From assembly GCA_009763385.1 (NCBI GenBank), contig CM019823.1, positions 96,607,104 through 96,671,103 on the forward strand: a stretch of DNA of 64,000 nt, read 5' to 3'. The stretch is from Coix lacryma-jobi var. lacryma-jobi. Lineage: Eukaryota > Streptophyta > Magnoliopsida > Poales > Poaceae. Shown piece after piece: positions 43,081 through 55,768 of the stretch; position 1 is the stretch's first letter, and each line of letters opens with the position of its first letter. The notes under the pieces are model-generated. The model was not told where the DNA came from. It was given only the letters and a program-made list of their open reading frames with translations, and ran no database searches. The translations under genes were made by a program, and so were the position numbers.

Positions 43081-44229
43081 TCATCGTTCAGCAGGGAGAA
43101 GTTGTTGTTGCACAAACTTTGAAGAGATATAGGAGTAGGTAGCACCCGAGTCGAAAAGGACTATAGCTGGGGCTCCTTCTACATCTAGCTTTCCAAGCAC
43201 AACATCAGGTGAATCCATTGCTTTTTTTGATGTCACATGATTGAGTCTTCCATTTTCTCTAACAGGTACTACTTGTATGCTTTGGGTTGTTGATCGTTGC
43301 TCAAGTAGTCCCAACTGAGCTGATGGTTGATATTGAGGACAAACATGTTCCTTATGGCCAATCCTGTGACATGCGTGGCAAACCACAACAACTTGCTTCT
43401 TCTTTTTCTTCTTGCTTCTCATGCATTGGGCTTGAGTTCCCATACTTGGTTCAAGAAGAGGCTCCATATATTCATGATGATGGACTGCCTGTGGTAGATA
43501 GCAAAGTTGTCCTTGGGCTTGTTGAGGAGGGGGTCCAGGTAGCATTCTATCTACAAGCTTGAGCCTTTGAGTGCTTGAGCTCACAGGTCTTGATTGGATT
43601 CTTTTTCTCTTCTGATTGCGGAGTGCTTGTTTCTCGATCTCCATCTCTTTTAGATTCATCTCTGTAATGTGAGCCTTGTTTATCATTTCCTTTAGAGTTG
43701 GACAGATGTGGCCTGCGAGACTGTTTCTGATAGGTTGGGTCAAACCCTTCATGAAGTGATAACGCCTCTGCTTCTCAGTGTGGGTATCCTTAGGTGCATA
43801 CCGCATCAACTGGATGAACTTATTGGTGTACTCGCGGACTAACATTGCATCCATCTTAAGGTTTCTAAACTCTTCGGCTCTTGCATCGATGGCTCCTTCC
43901 ATGAGGTGATGCTCACGAAATGCCTATGCAAACTCTGTCTAGCCAATGTTGGCGGGGTCAGGGTGGATAGCACAAAAACATTCCCACCAGGCACTAGTAA
44001 TTCCTCTAAGCTGATAGGTAGCGATGTTCACACCTTCCTTGTCGGTGCTCTTGACGTGCATAAGTCTTCTTCTGATTCCATGTAACCAGTCATCTGCCTC
44101 AATCAGGTTGTCTGCATGGTCGAACGTAGGAGGTTGCAACTTGAAGAATTCCTTAAGCTTCTTGCTGAAAGGTGCTCGAGATGGTTCAGGTGCCATTGCA
44201 TCAACAAGCTTTTGTAGCGGGTCTGACAT
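43081..44229 (-). pseudogene. Gag and protease active site of element C
   Basis: One reading frame starts at ATG 44229. The capsid region has EADDWLHGIRRRLMHVK and TSAWWECF, then RYHFMKGLTQPIRNSLAG. The zinc knuckle CHACHRIGHKEHVC follows a lysine run, then the protease active site IVLFDSGATYSYISSKF. In-frame stops occur at 43939-43941 (TAG, probably Trp), 43924-43926 (TAG, probably Gln) and 43081-43083 (TGA). No indels are needed to link gag to RT. Confidence 0.92.
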
Positions 44230-44781
44230 GTTATGGCTGAAGTCAAGCTGAGTGCTTCTGTGCTTTCAGGTTCAAGACTCTGATCATGCTCTGGGTGTTC
44301 GAAGGTCACATCAGGGTCAACATCCATCGGACTCTCCAAACTCATGCATGGATCAGTGTTGCGACTGCTAAGCTGTCTGGCTCGAGGCTTTCGGTTCTGC
44401 AACCTTGATATCCTTCTGTGGGTCGGCATCTGACGACAACAGGGTACGCATGGCTTAGATCAGGTTTACTAAAGGTGGAGCACACACAAGCAATCAGAAA
44501 ATCGTGCTATCCTACACTCAAACATAAGAAGAACAGGACACACAAGAGCCAATCACTCAAGTAGCATTACAAACCTATAATCACACAACTAGCTAGTCGA
44601 GAGGTCATGGTAGGGAGGTCTGCTAATTGTCAGCTTCTTCGATGAGGGAGGGTCAAATAGCATTCAAATCCAAGGATAAGATGGGGAGATGAGTGTTTTC
44701 CGTTAGAAGTTTTATAATAGACAGACTTGTTGGCTTCTAGACTAACGTCCAATTCTAAGTTTGCGACCTACAGTCAAGTAT
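44230..44781 (-). other. Leader of element C between primer site and gag
   Basis: About 550 bp of untranslated leader. One open stretch (44103-44429) overlaps gag in another frame and shows nothing recognisable. Confidence 0.6.
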
Positions 44782-44794
44782 GGCTTTGATACCA
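44782..44794 (-). other. Primer binding site of element C
   Basis: TGGTATCAAAGCC on the minus strand, two bases inside the 5' LTR, matches the 3' end of a Met tRNA. Confidence 0.9.
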
Positions 44795-46065
44795 ACTGAA
44801 GCGAATTGGGATTTCTAAAATAGAAATTCTGACTCTCTTGCCCCTCTGTGATAGTCCCAGGATACCTCAGCTATCATGGGCGTCCAATTTCAGATGTTTA
44901 CAAAGTCATACAACACATCAGAGTACAAAGACTAAGCCTAATACAAGGATCTAGATTCAAGCTCTAGGCTAAAAACAAACAAAACACCGTTAACTAGTCA
45001 TAGCAGCGAAGCTTGGTGAAACTTCGAGTCCAAAGGCATCCTTGAGTGTAGATCACAAACCAACTACCAGTCTCAACACCACTGCAAGTCAAGAAATCTG
45101 CACACCGCCAGATGTGTGCAGGCCATGGTCAGCACCAATGAGCTTTAGTGGAAAATAGAAAATAAGGGATCTGGCGATCCTAATAGTTTGGCTGTAGTTT
45201 GCATCCTAGCGCATGCAGCAAGGCAATAAAAGAATAAGTATATATATATCATCTCAAACCCAAACCACATCTCACATCTCATCACAAGTATCACCATGTA
45301 TCCACATATCTCATCACTCATCATCCCTCACATCACCCTCAATCTCTCAGTCTAAGCGATGAGGCGGCCTCCGCACGCCCCTCATCTCAACGGCCTCCAG
45401 CCGGACCTATCTTCGGGGGAGAGAAGCAGAAGAAGAGAGAGACTAGAGAGCTAAACCCTGCACACAGGTAAGTGATCGTAACCGAGATCGCGGCTATACG
45501 TATAGATTTTGAAACTCTGCAGAGTGTACACCGTTACCCCACAAGAACACCATCAACGAATCACCGTCAACAATGAACATCACCGCCACAACTAGGCCAA
45601 CTAACACCAGTCCTGTCCACCAACCGGAGTGAAGATATAGGAACGCCACCTCATAAGATGGGGTCGTGTCATTCGAGGTAATATGGAGTAAACTCCACCC
45701 TCCTTACACTAATTGCACAGGGTCACCGACCGCGTGCCTACTAACTCCCACAGAGACTGGTGGTCGCCTGCACATTGTTGGGCAACGAGCCATACCCACC
45801 TAGGCAAGTGGTGTGTACGAAAAGAACCCGTGATGTATGGTTGCAACCTACAACAGTTCCTAGGTTGGCCAGAGCGAGCTCCTTCCACCAAACCGTGTGC
45901 CTCAAGCACTAGACTCACTCATCCGAGGTGATCTATCCATCCACCAACTCCTCTTACCAATGCCCCTCAGGGACCGTCGTCCCTCCAGGACTCTGTGTTC
46001 CCGCCACAGGAACTACCTTTGGTGCACTCCGTACACCACAGCATCCTCTCACTCCAGCCAGTATC

Positions 46066-49000
46066 TGTGACGAAACCTCCTGGATTAATAAGGCCCACGT
46101 GTACCTGTTCTTGTCCTACAGACCTCGGACAGCCATACACGGTGCCCAATAACCCAAAAGACCCACCACGTGTCATCGGGTAACCCGACTCATCCACGTT
46201 TCCTTACATTCCCAGGATCATTGCAAGAGTCATTGCAGTATTATAACATTTCACAAATAATATACATCGGAGATAAAGTGCGGAAGTATTACACCATACG
46301 TTTTACAAACCAGTTGTTCAAACTTGCGTCGTTATTACAAACCATAGTTTCAAACTTTATCCTAGGTAGTGGAGACAACATTAATAAAACAGTATTTCAC
46401 ACAAACAACCCTGCCTAAGGGTTGCATTACTCCTCTCCGGACACGTCCTCCTCAATGACGGTCACGCAACATGCCTCAAAGCAGGGCTGCTCGTGAACGT
46501 CACCTGCAACAGGGGATTAACAAACCCTGAGTACAAAGGTACTCAACAAGGCTTACCCGACAAGAGAAGAGAAGGAACAGATATGCGGGCTTGGGTAGGC
46601 TCAACAGTATTTTTCATTTGCATAAAAGCTTACTAAAGTAGTTCTAGATCCAAATTTTTACTTAATCATTTAAGTACTTGGTAAGAACTGAAAATGAATA
46701 TTAATGAAATATCATTATCCTTCTTTCTTCAGCAAGTTCCCTTTTATTCTATGATGTGGGTCGAAAGATTGAGTCTCCTTAACCGAGGAGCACGACGATT
46801 CGAACCGATTCAACCAGATCTGGAGTTTTCCATGATCATACGATATATGTAGACCCGTGATCACACATATACCAACCCCAACCTCGGATCCTCCAAACAA
46901 GACCGGGTCCGCGCCACCCGAGAGTGTTTGTACACTTCCAATCCGTGACTTTAACCCACGAGGGTAGCTAGTACTCCCGCCATCTCTCCACTTCCAGTGC
47001 GCGATTAGCCGTTCTCATTTAAGAACCACCAAGGTAGGGCTTACCGTAGCATTTGATCGGTACTTCACAGTTTCTCAATCTAGCAGGCCAACAACGGTTA
47101 ACCCTAATCTGACACATCCGGGTCACCCTACACCAACCAAGGTTCGATGCATGTGCCCGTCTGGTCTTAACCATCTTTCTTTCTCATTATCATTCCAAAA
47201 CAATAAGTATCGAAAACATCTACCAAAAGCTTCATAAAGCAAGGCTAAGCATTTCTATCAGTTGCATAAAGTAGGTATCAAGGAATAATATATCGATAAC
47301 AAGGTTGATCATGCATCAACATGTTTAAAACATTTATTTGATAAACATCTAATGCATCAGGTTATCAAAAGTAAGTGTAATTGTAAATCCAAGGAAATGG
47401 TTAAATGAACCGGGGCTTGCCTTCGTTGATCGAAAAAGTCGGAAACTCCTGATATTCTGGATCAACAGGACACTCCGAACTCCCTGGACCAACCTCGTCC
47501 GGACAATTGACCACTTCGAAAGCTACACGATAACAGAGTGCATGCTTGATGAGATGCTCATGTCATGATCATGGTAAAGATAGAAATTTTCTAAGCTATA
47601 AACATTTATTTTGCAACAGCTTTCCATCGGTACCGTTGCAAACCAACAAAGCCAATTTGTATAAACATACATGGTTTACATGAATGACACTTGCCTGCAT
47701 CAAGCAGCAGATCAAGATAATTCACTTATCTTAACCTTTAAATCTATCAAAGAAACTTAGGTTTTATGTTTCACAACATTGTTTATGCATAAAGAAAGCA
47801 ATTTAATTAGCCAGAAATTAAGTTGTGAAGCAAACTATGCTCAAATTAGCTCAAACATGGTACATAGATTGGTTATGATCCAAACAGTGCACAAAATAAA
47901 TTTCAGCATTTTTGGAGTTAAACTTGATTTTATAAAAATCATTGAATCCTTATTCAAGAATTAAGAGGCATAATTTTTACTGCAAAACAAAATACAGAAA
48001 CATGCACATATTATATTTTTCATAAAAACTACACATTTCATAGAACATGTACAAAATTTTTCATGATTTTTGGATCAACAGATTAATTCATACAAAAATA
48101 ACAAAACCAGCATTAGTATGCACATATCAGAAAATAGATTAAAACGTTTAAATAAAGAAAACCTCGTTGGGCCGAAACCAACCCAGCTCGGCCCATCCCG
48201 CGCACAAGCCGGCCCAACTCGGGCCTGCCCGCGCCTGCACTGCCGGTTTTGCAGAAAAGCCCTCTAGCTTTAACAAAACTACAACCAAGCCCTTGACACT
48301 ATTGAGCACTATTCCTCTGAGTCTAGGACTTTGCACATAGGCCCTCGGGTTTAGTCGAATTCTCGTCGACACGTCCCCGATGCCAAGGCTGCCGGCGGCG
48401 AGCTCGGCTCGCGCACGCCGGAGCAACGCGACCTTCTCCGGCCAAACCAACCGGCTCAGCGCCTTTCCCTTCACCTCACGGCTCTGATAAACCCTCAAAC
48501 TCTCTCCCCCGACCTCTCTCTCTACTCCGACGACGACAGCGGCGGACGCGACGGCACGGCGGCGGCACGCCGGCCAACAGGTAACTCTACCGACCTCGCA
48601 AACGTGCGCATCAGCATCAGAGGCTCACCACGACCCTAGCGGGCTAGGTCTCCGAGGTTGACGCGGCTCCGAACAGTGAGGACGACGACGACGGCGGGTT
48701 CCAGCGGTGCGGCTCGACGACAACGACCCGTTCCGGCTGTGTCAGAGGGGAACAAGACCAAGGACATGGTGTTAGAGCATCAGGAAGAGATGAGGAAGAG
48801 AGAACGATGCTCAGGTGAGGATGGAAGGACCCCGAGCTTGCTGACCACGGTGGCGGCGTCGATGGTGGTGCTTTCACCGGCGACAACCTCCGTGGACTGC
48901 TCAAGCCAGAGCGGTAGAGACCTCAAACGCGAGCCGACCGTAACCAGCACATCAAGGAGAAGAGGTAGGTGTAGATGGTTTGGCCAACAAGGCCCCGAGC

Positions 49001-50250
49001 TCACCTGCCAACGGTGAACTTGATCTCGGCGGAAAAATTGGCCGGCAGGGAGGAAGACGACGGTCGCCGGGCTGATGCGGAAGCGAGAGGAGCTGCAACC
49101 TAGCGCTATCGCTCCACAACGACGAGGCGAGCGTGTTGGTGCAAACAAAAGGAGCGGTGGAGCTCTCAGATGGCCGGCATAACCGAGCAAAGTGACGGCG
49201 GCGGCGGCGAGCAAGCAGAGGAGAAAGGCGTGATACGGTGCTTCTGCGGTGCGATAGGGGTGAAGGAGAGGGCGGCGACGTGTTGAACTCGCGCGCGAAG
49301 CTAGCAAGCAGCTCGCTGGCGCAAGGCATGCTCCCCAGCGTGAGCGCGGCGCTGGCGAAGCAGCTCGCTGGCGAGCTCTGGACGCTTCCCCCCTTGGCAC
49401 TGTTCATTGCTCATTCCCCCCTTTCTGAATTTTCGAAATTACTTTTGAAATTTGAACTATACTTCAAGTTTTGCCAAAATATGAAATGTAGAGTTTGAAA
49501 AGTTGTACAACTTTGCTTTAACACCCTATGGCTGATTTTAACTGGAAATAGGTCAATTGGATCAAAACAGTTCAAATCCATTTCAAATTGGAAATTTGAA
49601 AAGGGGACAGAACTAGGGTTTTGCAGTAGAAGTAAAATTACTTTTGATTTTACATTGACACTTGAAAAATGGTCAATGTATGAAATGTTCCTTTTGAAAT
49701 TCTCTACAACTTTGATGTAGATCTCAAACTCAGATTTCAACTAGTTTTTGAAATGCAAGTTTAAAGTCAAAAAGGGACCATTTTCAGGGTTTGAGTAGAT
49801 TCAAAATTACTTTAAATTTTGTACAGAAACTTTGAAAACTTTGAATACCAAAGTTGTACTTCTCCTCAAGATCTACCAAAAAGCTTTTAGGGTCAGCCCC
49901 TAAATATGCACAGATTTTGAGTTAACTAGAAAGGGCTAATTAACTTATATAGGAAATTAAATGATTTTCCCATTTTTAAGCTAGATGAATTTTGTATTCT
50001 TTTGAATTGTTGAACTTGGTTTCATGCCTTTACATGAATTTAGTCAAATAGGAATGAACACAAGTTATTTCATAATGACATTCCAAATTAGGGTTTTGAG
50101 CTACATCACAAGCATAAACAAAAATGCTCACACATTAGGAATTAAACTCATTTTAGTGAATGCATCTCAAGGTGAGCTAGCACATGATGCTATGAAATGC
50201 TTATGATGGCATAACAATATTTTATTCATGTAAACACCTGAGGTGTTACA
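46066..50250 (-). mobile_element. Solo gypsy-type LTR E
   Basis: It is bounded by exact GTATC (46061-46065 and 50251-50255) and by TG...CA ends (TGTGACGAAACC and AGGTGTTACA). 4185 bp with no primer site, polypurine tract or coding domain. The minus-strand start TGTAACACCTC and the length resemble LTRs of Tekay-type elements, so minus orientation is likely but not proven. The right end holds an inverted repeat, AACACCT and AGGTGTT around one base (50233-50247). Confidence 0.85.
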
Positions 50251-52535
50251 GTATCTCCAAAGAATCAGGTCGAGGGCAAGGAATATCTCCAGATCTCCTT
50301 ATATCACCACCACCCACTCGGGATTCACCGCTCCTGTCACGTATCGAACCAACCCCGTGGGGGTGCCCCACAGCAAAACTCCACTCGCCATCCACATATC
50401 ACCAAGCCATCCACATATCACACATAACAAGGCATTTATGTAATTATGACAGAAGTAAATGCAAGCAGACAGGTATATATATAAGTGTGAGCGCGGAGCT
50501 GGGTAATCAGGGTGAAGTGGTTTCAAACAAGGCATACATGGCTCAGGCAAGGCATGCATCTCTATAGTAGCAATGAATAAAATAAAAGCGCTAGCATTTC
50601 TACTTTGCAATGTCTAATAGGTTCTCTAAGTAAGGGTGCTGCCATGACACCTGCGGTGTAGAGGTAATAGTGGTACGCGTCTCCGGATGACGGGGTCGTC
50701 CACCAACAGGGTCCATCTTCTCCGAGGGTGTCGTCGGATCCATCCAAACTCGAGTCGTCGCTACGCAAAAATAAAGAAGACAACGACCACTAAGAAGAAG
50801 CAAATAAAACCACAACAAAACTTAACTCAACTAGACAAATGGACTGCACTAGGAGGTAGATTGGGAATTAAGAAAAATTATGAAACAAGTTTCATAATTT
50901 TTGGAGCTAGGATGAATTTTGTATGAATTTTTGAATTTGACAGGATTTCTGGAAATTGGAGAAAAAAAAAGAAAAAGACAAAGATTTCAGCTGGGCTGAT
51001 TTGCTCTGCTGGAGACCGAACTAGGCCACTGCGGGATATGGACTTCGGGCTACTACGGGGCCGGGTTCAACTGTTCAAGGAGGGGACGGAGAAGCAGCCA
51101 TGCACGCCAGGTGCTCGACTGAAACTCGACTGAGCTGTGCGGTTCCGCGTGCAAGTGTGCGTGCCTATGGGGCGCACCGTTGTGGTGTGCGCGCACGCTC
51201 CTACGGTGTGCCCGATGCAGTGGCTTGTGTGGTGCCCGTGACCGTGTGCGTGTGAGGGCACGGGCCGCGGACGAGCGTGGCAGGCGCGTAGGAACGCAGC
51301 GACGCTCTTGCAGGTGCTCAGAGGAAGAGTCTGGAGGCCTTGGTGTGTGTTATCGTGGAGTCTGGCTCGCGCACGGACCAGAGGTCGATGGTGCGTGTGT
51401 GGGCTTTGGTGGCCACGACCTGCTGGCTGGCACTGGAAAACAGGGCGCCCGCAAGGTGTTCGGCGCAATGCCGGTGGGTTTACCGAGGGCTGGGGCTCAC
51501 GTGCTCAGGCGGTGTCTTCGGCAACAACACTGCCATGACCATGGCGGGGATCGGTGACGGCGTGCAGGTTCGTGACGTGCTGGCGCTGACGCCCCGACGT
51601 GTTGGGCATGGCCGCTCGACACCACGTGCGAGCGTGTGTGTGAGTGCGCTACTCGAGTGAGTGGCAACGCTTGACCGTGCGGCAGCCGTGGGTGGCCACC
51701 GACATGGCTCTGCGCCCTGCAAGGGAAATACGACGGCTCGAAGGCCGGGACAAGCATCGACGGTCGACCAAGGCGAAAAGGTAGGGCTTTGGGTCGGCCA
51801 TGCTTACCAGAGGGCTCGCCGGCAGTAGATCGCCTGGTGCAGGTCGGGGTCGAGGGTGGCAGAATGCGTGCGCCGGCGCGACGTCCTGACGAGATCACGG
51901 TCGCTGGGTTGACGAAGGCGTCCCCCGTGACGCTGCTTTAGCTGGTGGCGAGGCGGCCTTCGAGAGGCGTCGCAGGCCGTAGCAGTATCGGAGTGGTCCC
52001 TGGGCGATGACTCTGGCGTTCGGCTTCGACGAGGAAGAGGTGTCTTGAGGTAGGCGGCTTGACGTAGTTTTGGGGTGGTGCTCTCGTTCTCGAACAAAGA
52101 TCAAGGCGACGTCGAGGGGTCGGCAAGGCTACAGAGTCGCCATGGCCGCGCGGCTTGACGACGCGACCACCGCTCCACGGCTTGCCGGGAACGCAGGCAC
52201 CAGCTCGGCGTTGCGGTTATGGTCGACCCTAGCTAAACTGCTAAAGTGGTAGGGGGCTCCGAGGCTACGTAGTGGCACCACCGCGACGTCCATCGCGCGT
52301 TCGCGACAGTCGCGGCGAGCTCGGACGGTGTCTCCGGCGATGGGGTGCCCAGGTATGCTGCTCGGCACGACTTTGGTGGCCACGAGGTTGTGCTCTGCGC
52401 TGCCGGCTCCGGCAGGCGGGCGCAGAGGCCGTGCTGCGGCTCGGTGTGGCGAAGGAGCAAGGGAGGGCAGAGCAGAGAGCATCCTTGTGGCGACGGGCAG
52501 AGGGAGATCGCGAGGGGATGGTGGCTGGTCGGGGG

Positions 52536-52544
52536 ATTTTATAG
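52536..52544 (-). promoter_or_regulatory. TATA box, 5' LTR of C
   Basis: CTATAAAAT on the minus strand. This copy would drive the genomic RNA of C. Confidence 0.65.
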
Positions 52545-53947
52545 CCGGGTTCCGCAGAGTAGGAGTGCTCTACGAGCGGCGACGATCTCCGGCGTCCGCG
52601 CCGCTGGGACACGTGGCGGGCATCCATGGCACGGACGAGTGCCCAGGCTGGGAAGGTTCACGAAGGGAGCGTCGGGGTTTGGTCTGGGTGCGGTCAAGAT
52701 GACGTGCAACCGGGGTCTACAGTCTGCACTCCCGTCCTTGCGCTCCCTTTCGACGGAAGGAAAGCAACCGCGAGAGAACGGAAAGGAGAAGGGAGGGGTT
52801 CGTCGTGAGGAGGAAGAAGACGAAACCAGGACGGAAAGCTACGAGAGAGAGACGGAGGGGCATCGGGCGCGGTTTCCCATTTGCTCTCCTGGCTGGCAAG
52901 CGGGACCCATGCACAGGGGTATGCAGATGCGGGAACGGCGACGTTTGCGGCTCTTGCTTGTGCGTACTGCGGACGCAAGAGGCAGGGAGAGGGTGCGGGA
53001 TGGGCTGGCCAACGGAGCAGCGGACTGGGCCGTCGGAGGGAGATGAGCTGCGTGCTGGGCTGGTTGCTCGCGGTTTGGGCATTAGCACATACTATATGCA
53101 TACGTACAAGGCACAGCGCCATGCCGCCGGCCGGCTTGGGCATGCACGCTACTACTAGCTTCCTGTGTGGTTGGGCTTTGGTGCATACATGGTACATGTA
53201 CGTGTAGAGCCTTTGGACGGTGGTGCACGTTGGCTTCATCTCCTAGCGCCGTGCATGCTCCTGTTCTTGTGAAGAAGCGAAGGGGTTTGGCTGCCTAGAT
53301 ACGTGCTAAAGAGTCGTGGTTGCATGATTGTGCAAGACAACTAGCTTAGGAGCATTATCATTAGGTATAGGCTGGATACGTGCTGGTGCTTGATTTGTCC
53401 CCACGTGCTTTATAAAATTAAGCAACGGGACATAGGTGCAAGCAAGGCCGTGCAGCCAGCTGGCCAAGGGATTAAGGAGAAAGGATCATCTATTTTCTAC
53501 ACAAGGATTTTTAGAGAAAGTTACCTCCAAGCACAAACAAGCAAGAATCAAATCACACGTGCTTCTATACTACTTGCGGTGCACAAGATCTTTGTAAATT
53601 CGGTTGAATAAAGATAGGCGAGATTAGTGTTCTTGTTTTAGAAATTATAAATCATGGCGAGGTGGACCTGTGTTGAATTCGAGCGGAGCTTGAATTCAAC
53701 TCAATTTAATTGTACTAAGAAATATTTTATTTGTGAAAATTCCTTCGCCATGGTGTTGACGGAGTCAACAACATGACAGAGGTGTTTGATGTTATGAAAA
53801 TTTTGAAATCATGATTTTGAATTCGGGATTAGATGGAGAAAAAGGTTGACTTAGTTTGTCTACACAACTACATGCAACACACATTGCAACGAAAATTTTT
53901 GAAAGCTCGGATTTTCATTACACAGAAACACGGAACGTTACAGTCAA

Positions 53948-55768
53948 GGAGCTGGAACTTCTACTGGACCTCAAATCAATGGCCCAAATGGCAATGGAGG
54001 TTAGATGATGATTAACCCTGGAGGCATGACACCGCAGCCAGTGCAACAGCCGATTATGAGTAAGAATATGTACTCATCGGCTACAAAAATAGCTCCTCAC
54101 ACAAGGCGCATCACAAGAGATTTCAATGCACCACAGTATCAAGGGAGCGTAGCACCTGGTGATATACCTCAGGGGTATCATTATGTCTTCGATTTCTATA
54201 CATTGGACGCTCAAGAAAACCCAGGATATAATGGCAATACCCTTGGGGGGCAGAACATCGGCTATCAAAAGCCGGTGAGTCAAATTGATCAACTAATGAG
54301 TCGTGTAAGTGACCTGGTTCAGAAACAATTTGGCTTGACGCCAAAATCTACAGTGACTGGTTACAAAAAGCCATATCCAGAATGGTGTGATCAGGTTGTT
54401 CTTCCTCCGAGATATAGAATCCCTGATTTTACCAAGTTCACAGGAACTGGTTCAGTGACAACCATGGAGCATATAACCCAGTTCCTAGTCCAGCTCGGAG
54501 AGATTGGTGATGAACAAGCACTCAAAGTCAGAATGTTTCCTCTCTCTCTATCTGGTTCGGCTTTTTCATGGTTTTCATCTCTGCCACCCAATTCCATTCA
54601 GAGCTAGCATGACTTGGAAGATAAATTCCATAAGTATTTCGGCTTTGGAGTATTGGAGAAAGGCTTAGTGGATTTAATCGATACAAGGCAAACGAATAAT
54701 GAGTCTGGAAGCCAGTACCTCCAAAGGTTCAGAGAGGTGAAGAATCAATGTTATTCCTTGACGTTGCCAGATTTAGAGGTGGTCAGCATTGTGATTCGAG
54801 GATTGATACCTGCTATCAGAGAGAGAATCAGCTTTGGTTGTAACAACATGGCCGATTTGGCTAAAAAGGTAGCAGGTATTGATGCCCAAAATTGGTACAA
54901 TCAAGTTTTTAAACCTAAGAAAGCCTACAATGCAGAGAGTCATGTTTTCCTGCAAGATGAAGACAATGATTCAGAAGATGAAAGTGATGAAGAAGTAGCT
55001 GCTGTAGACTGGGTTTGGAGAAACAACGACTACATGCCTTGGGCAAAGGTTAAAAGTACCGAGAAAGATGTAAAGTATAGCTTCGACATCACCAAGGCCG
55101 ACAAGATATTTGACTACTTACTGGAAAAGGGTCAGATCAAATTGACTGGGAATCATACCATCCCATCGGCCGAAGAGCTTAAAAATAAAAGGTACTACAA
55201 ATTTCATAATTCTGGTACCCATACTACTAATGATTGTCGAGTTTTCAGAGATATGATACAGATGGCGATCGTTAAAGGGAGGATAGGTCTAGAAAAGGCC
55301 AAAGGCATGAGTATCAACGGCCATCCTTTCCCACAAAACATGGTAGCTCCAGCACCTCAGAGTGAAATCAAGGTCTTGACTTCTGATAAAGCCAAGGCAG
55401 CTAGGACAGTTGATCCAAAGAAGCAACTAATAGCCAGAGAGTATCAGGAGATGAAATGGAAGAAAAGCAATGATCAACATGATCAACCTGAAACTTCAAG
55501 AGCTGGTGAAGCTAGAAGGCGTCCAACTGTCAGGATCTTACTGAACAAGTGGCAACGTCAGAAAGAAAGGAGCCAAATGCAAAAGGAAAGGGATGAGCAA
55601 GAATATCATGAGTGGCTCGAAGAAGAAGAGTATAGGAGGTCTCGTGAAGAAGGAAGACACATCAGGGATGAAGAAAAGAATCATTGGGACTGTCCTTTCA
55701 TCAGACATTGTTGGAATGAAGGCTTAAACCTTCCTACTCTTCGCAATTGTCCAAAATTAATGCAGTGA
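53948..55768 (+). pseudogene. Gag of Tat-type gypsy element I (continued)
   Basis: It resumes the frame broken at 34921. A TAG at 54002-54004 and another at 54605-54607 (replacing Trp before HDLEDKFHKYF) are the only stops. Capsid motifs are RIPDFTKFTGTGSVTTMEHI, VRMFPLSLSGSAFSWF and YLQRFREVKNQCYSL with VIRGLIPAIRERI. The C-terminus is basic and ends in CPFIRHCWNEGLNLPTLRNC, a Cys/His block typical of this lineage. The protein would form the particle and bind RNA. A 1-base shift near 55766 separates it from the protease. Confidence 0.9.

Larger units (their letters stand above)
34922..53942 (-). mobile_element. Tekay/Del-type chromovirus C, full-length, with nested LTR E
   Basis: It is flanked by exact GTCAA (34917-34921 and 53943-53947). 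LTRs are 34922-39851 (about 4.93 kb) and 44797-53942 (4.96 kb once E and its duplication are removed), both TG...CA on the minus strand. The order is 5' LTR, Met-type primer site, gag, protease, RT, RNase H, integrase, chromodomain, polypurine tract and 3' LTR. A chromodomain after integrase marks a chromovirus, and very long LTRs fit the Tekay/Del branch. It sits inside the gag of element I. Confidence 0.95.
44797..53942 (-). repeat. 5' LTR of element C, split by solo LTR E
   Basis: The halves 44797-46065 and 50256-53942 align end to end with 34922-39851. The join falls in CCAGCCAGTATCTCCAAAG. A TATA box is at 52536-52544 on the minus strand. Confidence 0.93.
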
